In this document: piece by piece, positions 20,461 to 30,116 of the stretch | Layout of the letters: each line of letters begins with the position of its first letter | Position numbering within the stretch: position 1 is the first letter of the stretch | Assembly (NCBI GenBank): GCA_917880885.1 | Contig: OU862933.1 | Span: 7,053,452-7,117,451, forward strand | Source: Limnephilus marmoratus | Taxonomy: Eukaryota; Arthropoda; Insecta; Trichoptera; Limnephilidae | DNA length: 64,000 nucleotides | Reading direction: 5' to 3' | Notes under the pieces: generated by a model | The model's database searches: none | What the model was told of the DNA's origin: nothing | Seen by the model: the letters and a program-made list of their open reading frames with translations, nothing else | Translations under genes and position numbers: made by a program

Positions 20461-21973
20461 CCCCAGATTAGAAGTGTGTCGTTCCGGCCGGAACGAATCC
20501 AAAGATTCCGAGTCCGAATGCGTTTGATTCGTTCCGAGTCCGCAAAATGTTATGAATCAGTTCCGGAGTCGCTCGCACTCGGGCGAGGTTGACGCGGAAG
20601 GGGGTGTGCGACGCGGGCCGGGCGGCAGGAATCATTTACGGGAGGAGGTGCGCGGCGCAGGCCGGGCGGGGATTTGTCACTCTATCACTCGGGAACGAGT
20701 GACAGAGTGAGAATACAGGACTTATTCACGGGATGAGGTGTGTGGCGCAAGCGGGGCGGCGTTGTATTGCTCTAGCGGGGCGCGATGACAGCGTGAAATA
20801 GCATTATATCTTAGTCAAAAGATAGCAAGGAGCACTGCTTTTTACCTTTTGTCGGTCATCACGGAGCAAATTTGCCTTCCCGCAAGTTCGCGCCGGTGAT
20901 ACTCTGGTGAATTACTAGTTTTATGAAGAACGTAAAATATCTAACTAACCATCACGCCGTTTCTCCGCAGGGGTTTTTCTCATTCCTGAGAGGAATGACC
21001 GCCAAACAACTCGATCTTGGCACACACTCCTTGCCTCACTCACATTCATACATCGTCTCAAACATACTCTTCTTTTATTCTGACTTTTGACATGGCCCGA
21101 CTCAAGTATCTGATTCACTTGATCTTGCCATGTCTTCCCCGGGCGTCCCCAACATCTTCCACCATTCACATTTTGGCATATATTCTCCTTACACTACTTT
21201 CTTCGTTCATTCGCTCTACTTGCCCAAACCATCTGAGGGTCCCCTTCTTAATCTTACTCATTATGCTTACATCAGCCTTACATTATTTGCGGATCTCCAC
21301 ATTTCTCTCACGATCATACATAGTTTCACCACATATACGCCTCAGGGATCTCATTTCAACAGCATTCAGTTTACTTTCATTCTTCCTCTGCCGGTTCCAT
21401 GGCTCACTGCTATACAAGGACTCCACTGTTCGTAAGTTTCAAATTTATCGTAAATATCTTACACGGTTCTCATAAAGCAGACAAAGATATCACTCATGTC
21501 AAATACATTATTATTAGCTATATAAAGATAAGACTTCTCGCTCGCAATAAACAATAGCATGTTAATGTACACACGCCCGGCTACTTAAACACATGATTCC
21601 TTAACTCCGTAACGTTCCACGATTCCACCGAGTACGGCGAGTTCAGCTGAATCAACTCTCGGCATTGAATCAGCAGGAGTCAAATTGAGTTTGGTTCCGG
21701 CCGATTCAACGACTCCGGCGGAGCGCCACAATGAGTTTGGTTCGGCGAGTCCGGCGGAATCAACTCTGGCATTGAATCAGCAAGAGCCAAACTGAGTTTG
21801 ATTCCGGCCGATTCAACGACTCCGGCGGAACGCCACAATGAGTTTGATTCGGTGAGTCCGGTGGAATCGCCGGAATCAAAGGAGCGAGTCCAGTGAATCG
21901 AGTCCACTCAGTCGAATATAGGTCCGGAATTGATTCCGTAAAATGAGTGAATCAACCCACTTCTACCCCAGAT
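20461..21973. mobile_element. hAT-type non-autonomous element (with 8-bp duplication)
   Basis: The element 20469-21965 begins TAGAAGTGTGTCG and ends CCCACTTCTA, and is bordered by ccccagat on both sides (20461-20468, 21966-21973). An 8-bp duplication with TA(G/A)-type ends is the hAT signature. The subterminal parts are rich in GATTC/GAATC repeats (for example ATTGAATCAGC, GATTCCGGC). No transposase. The middle (about 20945-21475) is a captured or nested LINE piece. Confidence 0.85.
20945..21475 (-). pseudogene. LINE C-terminal fragment inside the hAT element
   Basis: The - strand reads GRPGKTWQDQVNQILE, then CQDRVVWRSFLSGM, the usual C-terminal end of many LINE reverse transcriptases (GRPRxxW...D-R-x-x-WR). 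Related pieces occur at 36765-37060 and 61715-61860. Confidence 0.6.
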
Positions 21974-22639
21974 AACAACAGATGTCGCATTCTCTCCCTC
22001 AGTAAAGGCAGTGTGTTGACGATTATTCGACAACTGATTATTCAACAAAAGTGTGTGCAAGGCGGGTACCAAGAAAGTTAACCGGCCAGAAACAAGAAAA
22101 ACAATAGCCTCAAAACACTCAGTGCTTGGCTTCTGAAAAAAATTGTGACCAGAGACGAAATATGGGTTAATTTTTTTGAACCTGAATCAAAGAGGCAGTC
22201 GATGGAATGGCATCACACAAACTCATCAAGGACAAAAAAATTCAAAACTGTGTGATCAGCGGGGAAAGTTATGGCGATGGTGTTCGACGTGACCGTACTT
22301 TTTACAACACTGTGATACATGCCCTTGTTAAAAGATGGACCAAAGCTATGGAAATGGACGGAGATTATATTGAAAAGTAACAAAAGTAATCTTCAATAGC
22401 GTGGTTTTCAACCCATGTAATTGCATTTTTAAAGTTTAGATTAAAAAATTTCTCACTCAAAAGGAGAAAAAAAAATAGGAGGCATTACTTTTTTGACTGA
22501 CCCTAGTATTTTTGCCGTATTTCTCTTTTGTATAACATTAATTATATTGTGAAGCAAACAAACCCATAAAGTTTTTTTTTCAGTATAGGTAAAATAATTA
22601 TTGAAAATTAATTATTTAAAATCAACTCTCAATGAAAAT

Positions 22640-22905
22640 ATGAAAGGAAGGGTTGTTTCACAAAATTTGAACAATTCAACAAATTTCAAAGTTAAATTTG
22701 AAGTTCGGTGAAAGTTCAGAACGTACAGATGTGGATAATAATATAACTTGAATAGTACTTCCACAGAACATGAATATTAACTTTGAAATTTGATGAATTT
22801 TTCAAATTCTGTGATAGAATGAATAGGACTTTCACAGAAATTGAATATTAACTTTGAAATTTGATGAATTTTTCAAATTTTGTGAATTCCGTCCAACGCC
22901 AAAAA
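22640..22905. repeat. Short interspersed repeat with internal duplicates
   Basis: CACAAAATTTGAACAATTC at the left is roughly the reverse complement of GAATTTTTCAAATTTTGTG at the right. AATATTAACTTTGAAATTTG followed by ATGAATTTTTC occurs twice (about 22770 and 22847). It looks like a MITE-like element with a duplicated right part. Confidence 0.5.
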
Positions 22906-23204
22906 AAAAAATCACGGTCACAACTTTAGTCTCTATAAGACAGATTTCGGTTCGAATTACAGATGCAATCGTTTTATTTTTAATTATTATTTTTTTTATT
23001 TTAGGTGTCTTCTAATTTCATAATTTGAAAATAGAAGAAATAATATCAATAAATATATTATATTCATTGAGAGTTCTCAATATTATTTTCAATGATAATA
23101 GTACTACGAGGTTTAAACTTCAATAAGTTAATCCTAATAATTATTTATTAATTATTGAAAGTGTGAATAATTGGTGAGTTCATTGTACTTCATTAGACTC
23201 CAGA

Positions 23205-23592
23205 TACTAATATCTACAGCCTGTATGTCTTACGAATATCTACAGCTCATATGTTGAACTAATATCTACGAACTTCAGAGTGTTGATTAATATCTACAGA
23301 GCGTAGGTTGGACTAATCAGCTAAATGTGTCCAATAGTCCGATATTACGAATTTTTACATACACACTTACATAAATTAAGTTTTTTAAACTGCATACGCA
23401 ATATTATATTATTCCAATATGCTACACATAATTGCCAATCCAACCTCTGCCAGTGCTGTAGATATTCGTCAACACTTTGATTCTCATAGATATTAGTCAA
23501 CAGTTTGTGCTGTAGATATTCGTCAACACTTTGGTTTTCATAGATATTAGTTCGATTTTTTCAGTTTTTGGAATTCCTGTAGATATTAGTAG
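23205..23592. repeat. Two opposed minisatellite arrays of an ATATCTACAG unit
   Basis: Left array: AATATCTACAG or a close variant at 23210, 23235, 23260 and 23289. Right array: CTGTAGATATT or a variant at 23457, 23486, 23510, 23540 and 23577. Spacing is 24-37 bp. The two arrays are inverted, separated by about 155 bp. Confidence 0.8.
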
Positions 23593-23826
23593 ACGCCTCC
23601 CTTCATTATTATAAGGCTTGTGACTATCGTCCAGCTGCGGCATTAAAAGCCATTTTCATACTGCGGCATATTTGAATTAATATTGTTTTGACCAAAGACA
23701 ACAGATTTTTATCACACATTTCAAAGCACCGTAGATTAGAGTTTTTTTTTGGTTATATATGGAGATTACTCTCCATTACATGATTTTAGTGAAGTATCTG
23801 TATATTATATAATATTTATTTTAAAA

Positions 23827-24212
23827 AAATATTTTTTTTTTTTTTTTTTTTTACAGTGAATACCGCACAAGAATCTCAACTGCTCCCGTCTGGAGCCAGT
23901 GAGACTATGGCATCCCCAATTGGGGTATGTTGTGAGGCTGAAGGTAGTGGGGAGGGGAAGGAGGTGGGGAAGAGGAAGGTTGGAAAGTACCTGGCTATTC
24001 AGATCTGGTCACCAAACACGGCTAAAGCCATTATCAAGCAACGTTTCAATTCTGAATGGTGGTGTTACACCAGGGCGATACTGATAGTATCTTCCACTCT
24101 GGAACATGCCGCAAATATACTATATATTATTTTAAATGAATTAATTGTGAAAGAACACAAATTAATCAAATAAAATTTATTTGCGCATGCCGGGTTCGAA
24201 CCCGCGACCTCC
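23827..24212 (-). mobile_element. tRNA-headed SINE, inverted copy
   Basis: Poly-T (about 23827-23852) is the A-tail on the - strand. The body is near identical to that at 2200-2530. The head keeps GGTTCGAACCC but stops after GCGGACCTCC-equivalent sequence, so it is 5' truncated at 24212. Confidence 0.85.
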
Positions 24213-24258
24213 AATATATACAAAGAGTGTGTTATTTTAATGAGTTATAAAACAATAC

Positions 24259-24450
24259 CTCTTCAGACTTGTCGGCGAGCCCATTAGGCATGGTGGGGGA
24301 GGAGGGGTTGGTGGCGGTCTGGTGGGGGGCGGAGTTGTTGGGGGGAGGGCTGGAGGGAGCGCTACCACCCTCCTTGCCTCCCGGCTCGGCGAAGCGGACT
24401 TTGGTGGCGGTCTTCACCTAGCTGTGGTGGTGGTCCACGATGGCTTGAAC
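24259..24450 (-). CDS. Unidentified gene, second exon, with in-frame TAG
   Basis: This GC-rich 192-bp segment in AT-rich surroundings lies between a TGTGTAG acceptor and a GAG|GTATTG donor on the - strand, phase 0 at both ends. It reads VQAIVDHHHS, then TAG, then VKTATKVRFAEPGGKEGG and a Ser/Pro/Asn-rich tail ending GLADKSEE. The TAG sits in codon 11 where CAG would keep the frame. Possibilities are a pseudogene, a sequence error, or use of the downstream CTAG as the acceptor. I do not recognise the protein. It joins the exon at 29085-29156 in phase. Confidence 0.5.
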
Positions 24451-24866
24451 CTACACAATAAATTATTGCATTCATTAATGGGTCGAAATATTTGTATTTT
24501 TACTGTGATGGAAAGCAGTTGATTACAATGGCATAGTGCACAAATATCTAAGTGAAATGATAAATTATTATTAGTCAAAGTCTTTCACTATACTGTAAAA
24601 GTAAAAGTGTCCATAACGCAGGGGAATTCCAAGTGTGGAGGACAATATTACACAATCTCTGTAAAACGGGAATTTTCTACAGCTCATTCATGAGAACTCA
24701 GTATAAATGTTGTATATTCTATCACTTTAATTCAATTACATATATGCCTTTTTTATTAATTATGAACATAATGTAGGTAGGTAGTTAATATTTTCATATA
24801 CAAATATTTTAAATATTGGAATCGAGGGGGTCACCTGGTTCAAGGTTTGAAAAATGTTGATCTGAA

Positions 24867-25646
24867 ATACATTTTAGTGATGTAACGAATATTCGCATTC
24901 GCATTCGCATGTTTTTGCATATTCGCATTCGCATTCGCATTCGCAAAGTTCGAGCGAATGTTTTGCGAATATGAACATCAGAAAAAACATAATATTATGT
25001 TAATAAAAAATCCATTTATTTCTTATTTATTTTTTATTATTAGAAAAAGTAAGTTAACCTCATAATCACTAATCACATTATCAATCTTCACTTTACTTTA
25101 TCATTTGGTATTTTTTATTTACCATCTATTTCCAAGATTCCAGATCACGACTAAATAAAAATTAAGTTCTCATTAGAACTTAGAAAACAATAAAATATAA
25201 TAATGTAATGTAAACAAACAAAAACAAATTATTCTCTGAAACTTTTATCAGTCTTTACAAACTCATAAGTTTTTAATGTTTGGTAATTTAGCACGTTCAG
25301 CATCGCAAAGTGTAAAGTAAATCCAAATTTCACTAGAATTTTGATTTACTCATGTTTATCACTAATCATTCACACTTTAACCTTAAAATTCACTTGTTTT
25401 TGTTTACGAGCAGACGACAAATGAAATAAAACAACCGATCGGCTTTTTTCGGATCAACTCGGAAATTCTCGGAACAAGATGCAAACGTGAGCCGCCAAGC
25501 CATACGTAATTAGCGTCAAATTTTAAAAAAAAACTCAATATTCGCATTCGCATTCGCATTCGCGAATGTAGGTAGCAGATATTCGCTTTCGCATTCGCAT
25601 TCGCGAATGCTCAAAAAATGACATTCGTTACATCACTAATACATTT
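24867..25646. mobile_element. hAT-type element with ATTCGC repeats
   Basis: Element 24875-25638 starts TAGTGATGTAACGAAT and ends ATTCGTTACATCACTA, bordered by atacattt on both sides. Subterminal regions hold about eight (24893-24960) and six or more (25541-25610) ATTCGC hexamers on the same strand. No transposase frame. Confidence 0.92.
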
Positions 25647-26857
25647 ACACCAATGTTTGTATTCTTTATGTTGTCTTAATTGTTATTTCAAATTTGAAGC
25701 AAGTAATCTTAAGTTTAATTTTTAAGAATCACTCAACACATTTGTGCACTATGCCAGCGCAGGACGACTAGAATAATAGTTCATTCTAATTTCATACACA
25801 TTTAAAACAATTATAAGTAAAAGTTAAGCAAAAGTAACAAAAACATGCACATAAATAACATTGGTTAGGTCTTTGAATGTGTTGATATTTTTTTCTTTAT
25901 TTGTTTGTTACGAATGTTAAAAGATATTTTTTTTGCAATGAAGTTACAATACATCTAGACTTGTTGTGTCACAATTAAGACAAAATGTGGCAAGTAAGAA
26001 ACACTTTTATGTTTCCAGTAAATTCTTAATACAAACGTTGTTTGTGTGTGACAAATATAGACATTCAAAGTAAAAAAATATGTGTCTATCAATGAAATAA
26101 ATGATAGTACCAACAATGCTTTCTTATATAAAATTTGCATTGAATGCTACATTCTACCTCACGGAGGTGACTGAGATGACAAGATACACTTTCTCGCTTA
26201 CACTACGACGAATATGGAATGCTGTATGAGACGACCCAGTGTTACTGACCTAGGTTGTCCTTATACTCATGTGATGCTACATTCGCTAAAAGTATTACTT
26301 TCTCTAATGTCGCTGAAAATCTTCGGGAAATAATAATTAAAAATAATACAAAATTTGCATGTATTTACGAATGAAATGCTATTTCTTAACTTTTCTAGTG
26401 TTTGCCATGTAATGCAAATATGTACTCATTACACACGAGAGCTTTTTTGGCATTTTTCATGCAATTTAGTTAGCAGTAGCACACAACCCTATGTTTGACA
26501 ATTTATTACTAAAACTACGAAATCGAAAGCATGACAAATTATGTTTCTTTTGCTTGCCACTTTGAAAGCTCTGCAACAGGTCTATGCGTATTGTATAGTC
26601 ATTGTTTTTTTTTTTTCTATAAACTTCACGTAATCATAGATGAAACTTCCATGCATGTGATGTTTTATAATATCTTTATGACTGCCAACTAATTAAGTAG
26701 GTATACATTCATTAAATATTTAGACTCATTAGAAAAATAAAAATAAGAAAACATTTCTTGGCAGTTACAGGCCGTTTGACATAACATCACAAAAAAGTAA
26801 AGCAATAGCTTCAAACGAAACCGCTTCCATCGAAAAGTGCAGGTAGGTACTGCAGTA
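25639..26857. other. Intron or intergenic sequence, nothing recognised
   Basis: Lies between the two exons of the unidentified - strand gene. AT-rich, with no element ends or coding signal. Confidence 0.45.
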
Positions 26858-27268
26858 GTAGTAATTAGCGATGCGTAGGTTCAGCCGGAATGGCTCTTTG
26901 AACTTGAGTCTTTTGTGGGAAGCGGATTCCACTACCACTCTTTTTTCAAATCAACCACCTCCAGAGTACTCGGACCCGAATGCCAGTTCTCGGCACTGGC
27001 ACCCGCGTCCCCCCGTATCCGTGTAACTCGTTCGAGTTCTTGGTGAGTTGTCCGAGTCAATATGTGGGGTGGGACCCGCATGTCCAGGTCCAGGTCCGAG
27101 CTCGGGGCCAGAACCGTGCGTCTCGCCACCAGCCACGGCTCCCAGCACCCAGTTCGTACCAAGAACTTGGAACCTGGAACCACCCCTAGAATTCGAGTTC
27201 TTTTAAAAGGAACCGCTCCAAGGAGGCCTCCGGCAAAAGCGTGGAACCTACTCGTCGCTAGTAGAGAT
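26858..27268. mobile_element. Short hAT-like element, GC-rich inside
   Basis: Element 26866-27260: TAGCGATGCGTAGGTTC at one end and GAACCTACTCGTCGCTA at the other. Flanks gtagtaat and gtagagat agree at six of eight bases. The interior is a (GGTTC/GAGTTC)-rich repeat. Its overlapping open frames on both strands are by-products. Confidence 0.65.
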
Positions 27269-27368
27269 GGCATATTTTATGTAGTAAATAGTACTTAACT
27301 CTTCTAGATTTAATTAAAAAGTAAATATTTTTTTAATACTTACAATCTGATTAATTTTGCTAAAACCA

Positions 27369-28011
27369 TTAAGAGGAACGGCTGCGTGGCCTTTTTCATA
27401 CAAAAATTAAATTTGGATTTGAGGCCCAAACACCCTACCAAACTGAAAAATATTTTTTAATGAAAAGGTATAGCGAATGTCTAGTATGATATTAATTGAT
27501 TTATTTGTTTGTATTTTTAATTATAAAATATAGGTGATAAAAGAATTAAATTTTTCATGATTTTAAAGATAACTTTGGCAATTATTTGGCAGTTAATGAT
27601 AACCACCTATTTAAAAAAAATAATTTAGCTCTATCTACTATACATGTATGGTGAAATATTAAATAAAAATGGTTATGAAAAGCATTTTGGTGGGCGTAAA
27701 TTTAAATTAAAAATGACTGATTATGTTGTTATTTCATTTGTCATTATATTATCACAGCAAGATTATTTGAATAAATACAATTAAATCACAAATAAATGCC
27801 AAAGTTTGCTAAAAAATCACGCAACATTTAATTCTTTAAGTGGCTATTTATCATATTTTTTACAACACAAATAAATAGCATAAATTCGTACTAAATATTT
27901 GCTACATAGGTATTTTGATAAAAAAATAATTTTTCAGTTTGGTTGATTATTTTGGCTTTTAAACCAAATTTCAATTTTGAATGGAAAAGGCTGCGCAGCT
28001 GTTCCTCTTAA
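27369..28011. mobile_element. TTAA-flanked element (family A)
   Basis: Ends TTAAGAGGAACGGCTGCG and CGCAGCTGTTCCTCTTAA, with inverted repeats extending about 55 bp imperfectly and TTAA on each side. TTAA is the target of piggyBac, but the ends lack the usual CCY start. A second element with GAGGAAAC ends lies at 35675-36142. Confidence 0.65.
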
Positions 28012-28643
28012 GCTGGTCGCAACTCCCATTATTTATGTGGGCTTGGACTATTTCACCATAGCGATATGTTGAAACAGGCCAAACCCACATCATGTATTAT
28101 GAGAGTGTAGCGCTCGTATGACACTAGCATTATGATGGGACACAGGAGAACACAGTTTGAATACCACTTAAATTAGAATACCATTTTTTAAACTAGCAAA
28201 CAGTTTTTTTATTGTAATATTGTGCTTTGAAAAATATTATATACACCATATGTAATCATCTCTTTTTTGTCAAAATCTTAATGAATTATTTGTGTAAAAC
28301 ATAATAGGTATCAATTTTAGACAATTTTTTTTTTCAATAGAAATTTAAAAGAAAGAGTAGAAGAATGTTACTTTTAGCTTAAAAACTTGGAGTTTTATTT
28401 TGTTCTATTAGCTAATTTAAGCACAATATTATAATAATCATTAAAAAAACAAATATTTAATTATGGGTGCTAAACCTACCAGCCAGCAATAATACAAATT
28501 CTTTCAACATCAGTTAAAACATAAAACTAATTCAACATCAGTAGAGAGGTCACAATTCTAATCAGAAATATATTAGATTTTTTATAAGAAAAACTCTCTT
28601 TTATAACTTTGAAGGTTATTCCCATCACCGTAATATATAATTG

Positions 28644-28822
28644 AAGAAGAAGATAACAATAATAATCTAAACGAAAATATGGAAGAGAACAAGACGTGTC
28701 CCGGTTAGACGAGAGGTCTGGGTTCGTGTCCCAGTTGGGACCATTGTCTTTTTTCTGTTTTCTGTGTCTTGTTCTCTTCCATATTTTCGTTTAGATTATT
28801 ATTGTTATCTTCTTCTTCAAAT
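28644..28822. repeat. Near-perfect 50-bp inverted repeat around a tRNA-like core
   Basis: GAAGAAGATAACAATAATAA... at the left and its exact reverse complement at 28772-28822 flank about 78 bp. The core holds GGTTAGACGAGAGGTCTGG and the B-box-like GGGTTCGTGTCCC. It may be a SINE head that became inverted, or a tRNA-related hairpin. Confidence 0.75.
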
Positions 28823-29084
28823 AAATATATTATTTATTTGTACTTATATGATATTCTAAAAATGATATTTAGTTGAAAAAAATTGTGTTACAGCTGGACT
28901 TCTACAGTATAAAAAGAAGAACAGTAAAAGCTTAACATTCGGCCAATTAACTGGAATGGAGTATGTAGATGATCGCTAAAACCAATAAACACTTGGCAGT
29001 ACAGTGAACATAACCTAAAAGGTTACTGAAAAAACAATAGTATGGATTATGAAAATGATTGGGTTCACTGTGGGAATATTTTAC

Positions 29085-29156
29085 CAGAGGCAATTTCTCT
29101 TCCCCATTGGGTTCGTTGAAGTCCACCAGCGAGTTGACCTGCCGGAACGCCGCCAT
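29085..29156 (-). CDS. Unidentified gene, first visible exon
   Basis: ATG at 29156-29154 in GC-rich sequence gives 24 codons (MAAFRQVNSLVDFNEPNG then EEKLPL) to CTG|GTAAAA, phase 0. No acceptor AG directly precedes the ATG, so this looks like the initiating exon. An in-frame ATG at 29177 would add seven residues. The next exon in phase is 24450-24259. I do not recognise the product. It is head-to-head with raptor. Confidence 0.5.
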
Positions 29157-29933
29157 AACACAGAAAGAAAACAACATGTCATGACAATAGTTGCGTGTTG
29201 TGCTTTACACCAGTCATTATCATTAGTCTGTGCTGTGTCCATCGAGAGTCCATTCATCCTCTTAAAGTGCACCAATTACCAATAAGATGTAATTTGAAGG
29301 CAGTGCTCGAAATCGAAGATTACAAACCTTTAAATGACTGAATTCACGAACCACAACACAGTGAACTATATGTACACCACTACTATAATGTACACCACTG
29401 TTTAACAAAAAAATTATAAACTTGTTTCAAAACCAAAAGTTTCTTTTTCCGGTACTTATACAAAATTTTATTAAATAGTTGTATACAAATAAATGATTTT
29501 ATTTAATCAATAGTAATCACAAGGTGATTTTTCTAATACCGAAGTTGAAAATATTTATTCATTGATCGGCGCAGCATTCCGATTTGCTCCACTTGAATCC
29601 GAGCACTGTATTTAGTTACAAAAATAATATGTTAGTTTAAAAGGATTCAATTTGAAAAAGTTAGACAAAATAAAAGTTTATTTCGAAATCGATATCTCGA
29701 CACAAAAATCCCAACGCTATTTAATGCTAAAGTTATAAGGTAGGGTAGGATTTACGAACTTTATCTGTGGACTTCTTTGGGTGGCTATGAATAAAAACAT
29801 TGAAGCCGTACGTCAGTTTATTTTTTATACTACTTTATAGAAAAATGTTTGAATGTCTGTCACGTGTTGATTGTTTATGAATTTTACGAAGACGTAAATA
29901 AAAGAATTGTGACATTTATATCGATTATTGAAG
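29157..29933. promoter_or_regulatory. Likely shared promoter region between divergent genes
   Basis: 777 bp lie between the ATG of the - strand gene and the raptor ATG. I see no TATA or CpG-rich island. The position alone suggests that transcription of both genes starts here. The transcription start sites and any 5' non-coding exon are unknown. Confidence 0.35.
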
Positions 29934-30116
29934 ATGTCAGATATGCCTCCACACTTGCCTTCTGATGAGGAAGACGAAAGTTCAGACAGTAATCAAATAG
30001 ACCCATCTAAAGAACTGACCGATTGGGAACTTCCCTTGAGCTTTGTGAGCAATAGACACTGCGAATCTATTGAAGGGGCAAAAAATACCGAACAGACATG
30101 GAGAATGAAAGAAAAG
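29934..30116 (+). CDS. raptor: raptor exon 1
   Basis: 61 codons from [20 protein letters not shown] to WRMKEK, donor AAG|GTTAGA, phase 0. The tail DWELPLSFV...IEGAKN matches the conserved raptor N-terminus. Confidence 0.93.

Larger units (their letters stand above)
20250..22500 (+). pseudogene. Mariner transposase remnant, split by a hAT element
   Basis: Before the split: a helix-turn-helix-type segment around TLLVDEKQSGKPLTARNIER. After it: decayed text with an ERIWVN-like block (RNMG*FF), KKIQNC, and a C-terminus TFYNTVIHALVKRWTKAMEM with GDYIEK before a stop at about 22380. Many stops are present. Insertion of the hAT at 20469-21965 duplicated ccccagat. Confidence 0.65.

Noticed and set aside
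21017..21475. 152-codon + strand open frame
   Set aside because: It is the antisense of a LINE C-terminal fragment inside the hAT element.
23205..23592. CRISPR-like spaced repeats
   Set aside because: Repeats are about 10 bp, imperfect, inverted between halves, and in a eukaryotic genome; a minisatellite fits.
26932..27298. Overlapping open frames of 65-113 codons in GC-rich sequence
   Set aside because: They lie in a hAT-like element built of GGTTC/GAGTTC repeats; open on both strands, so composition-driven.
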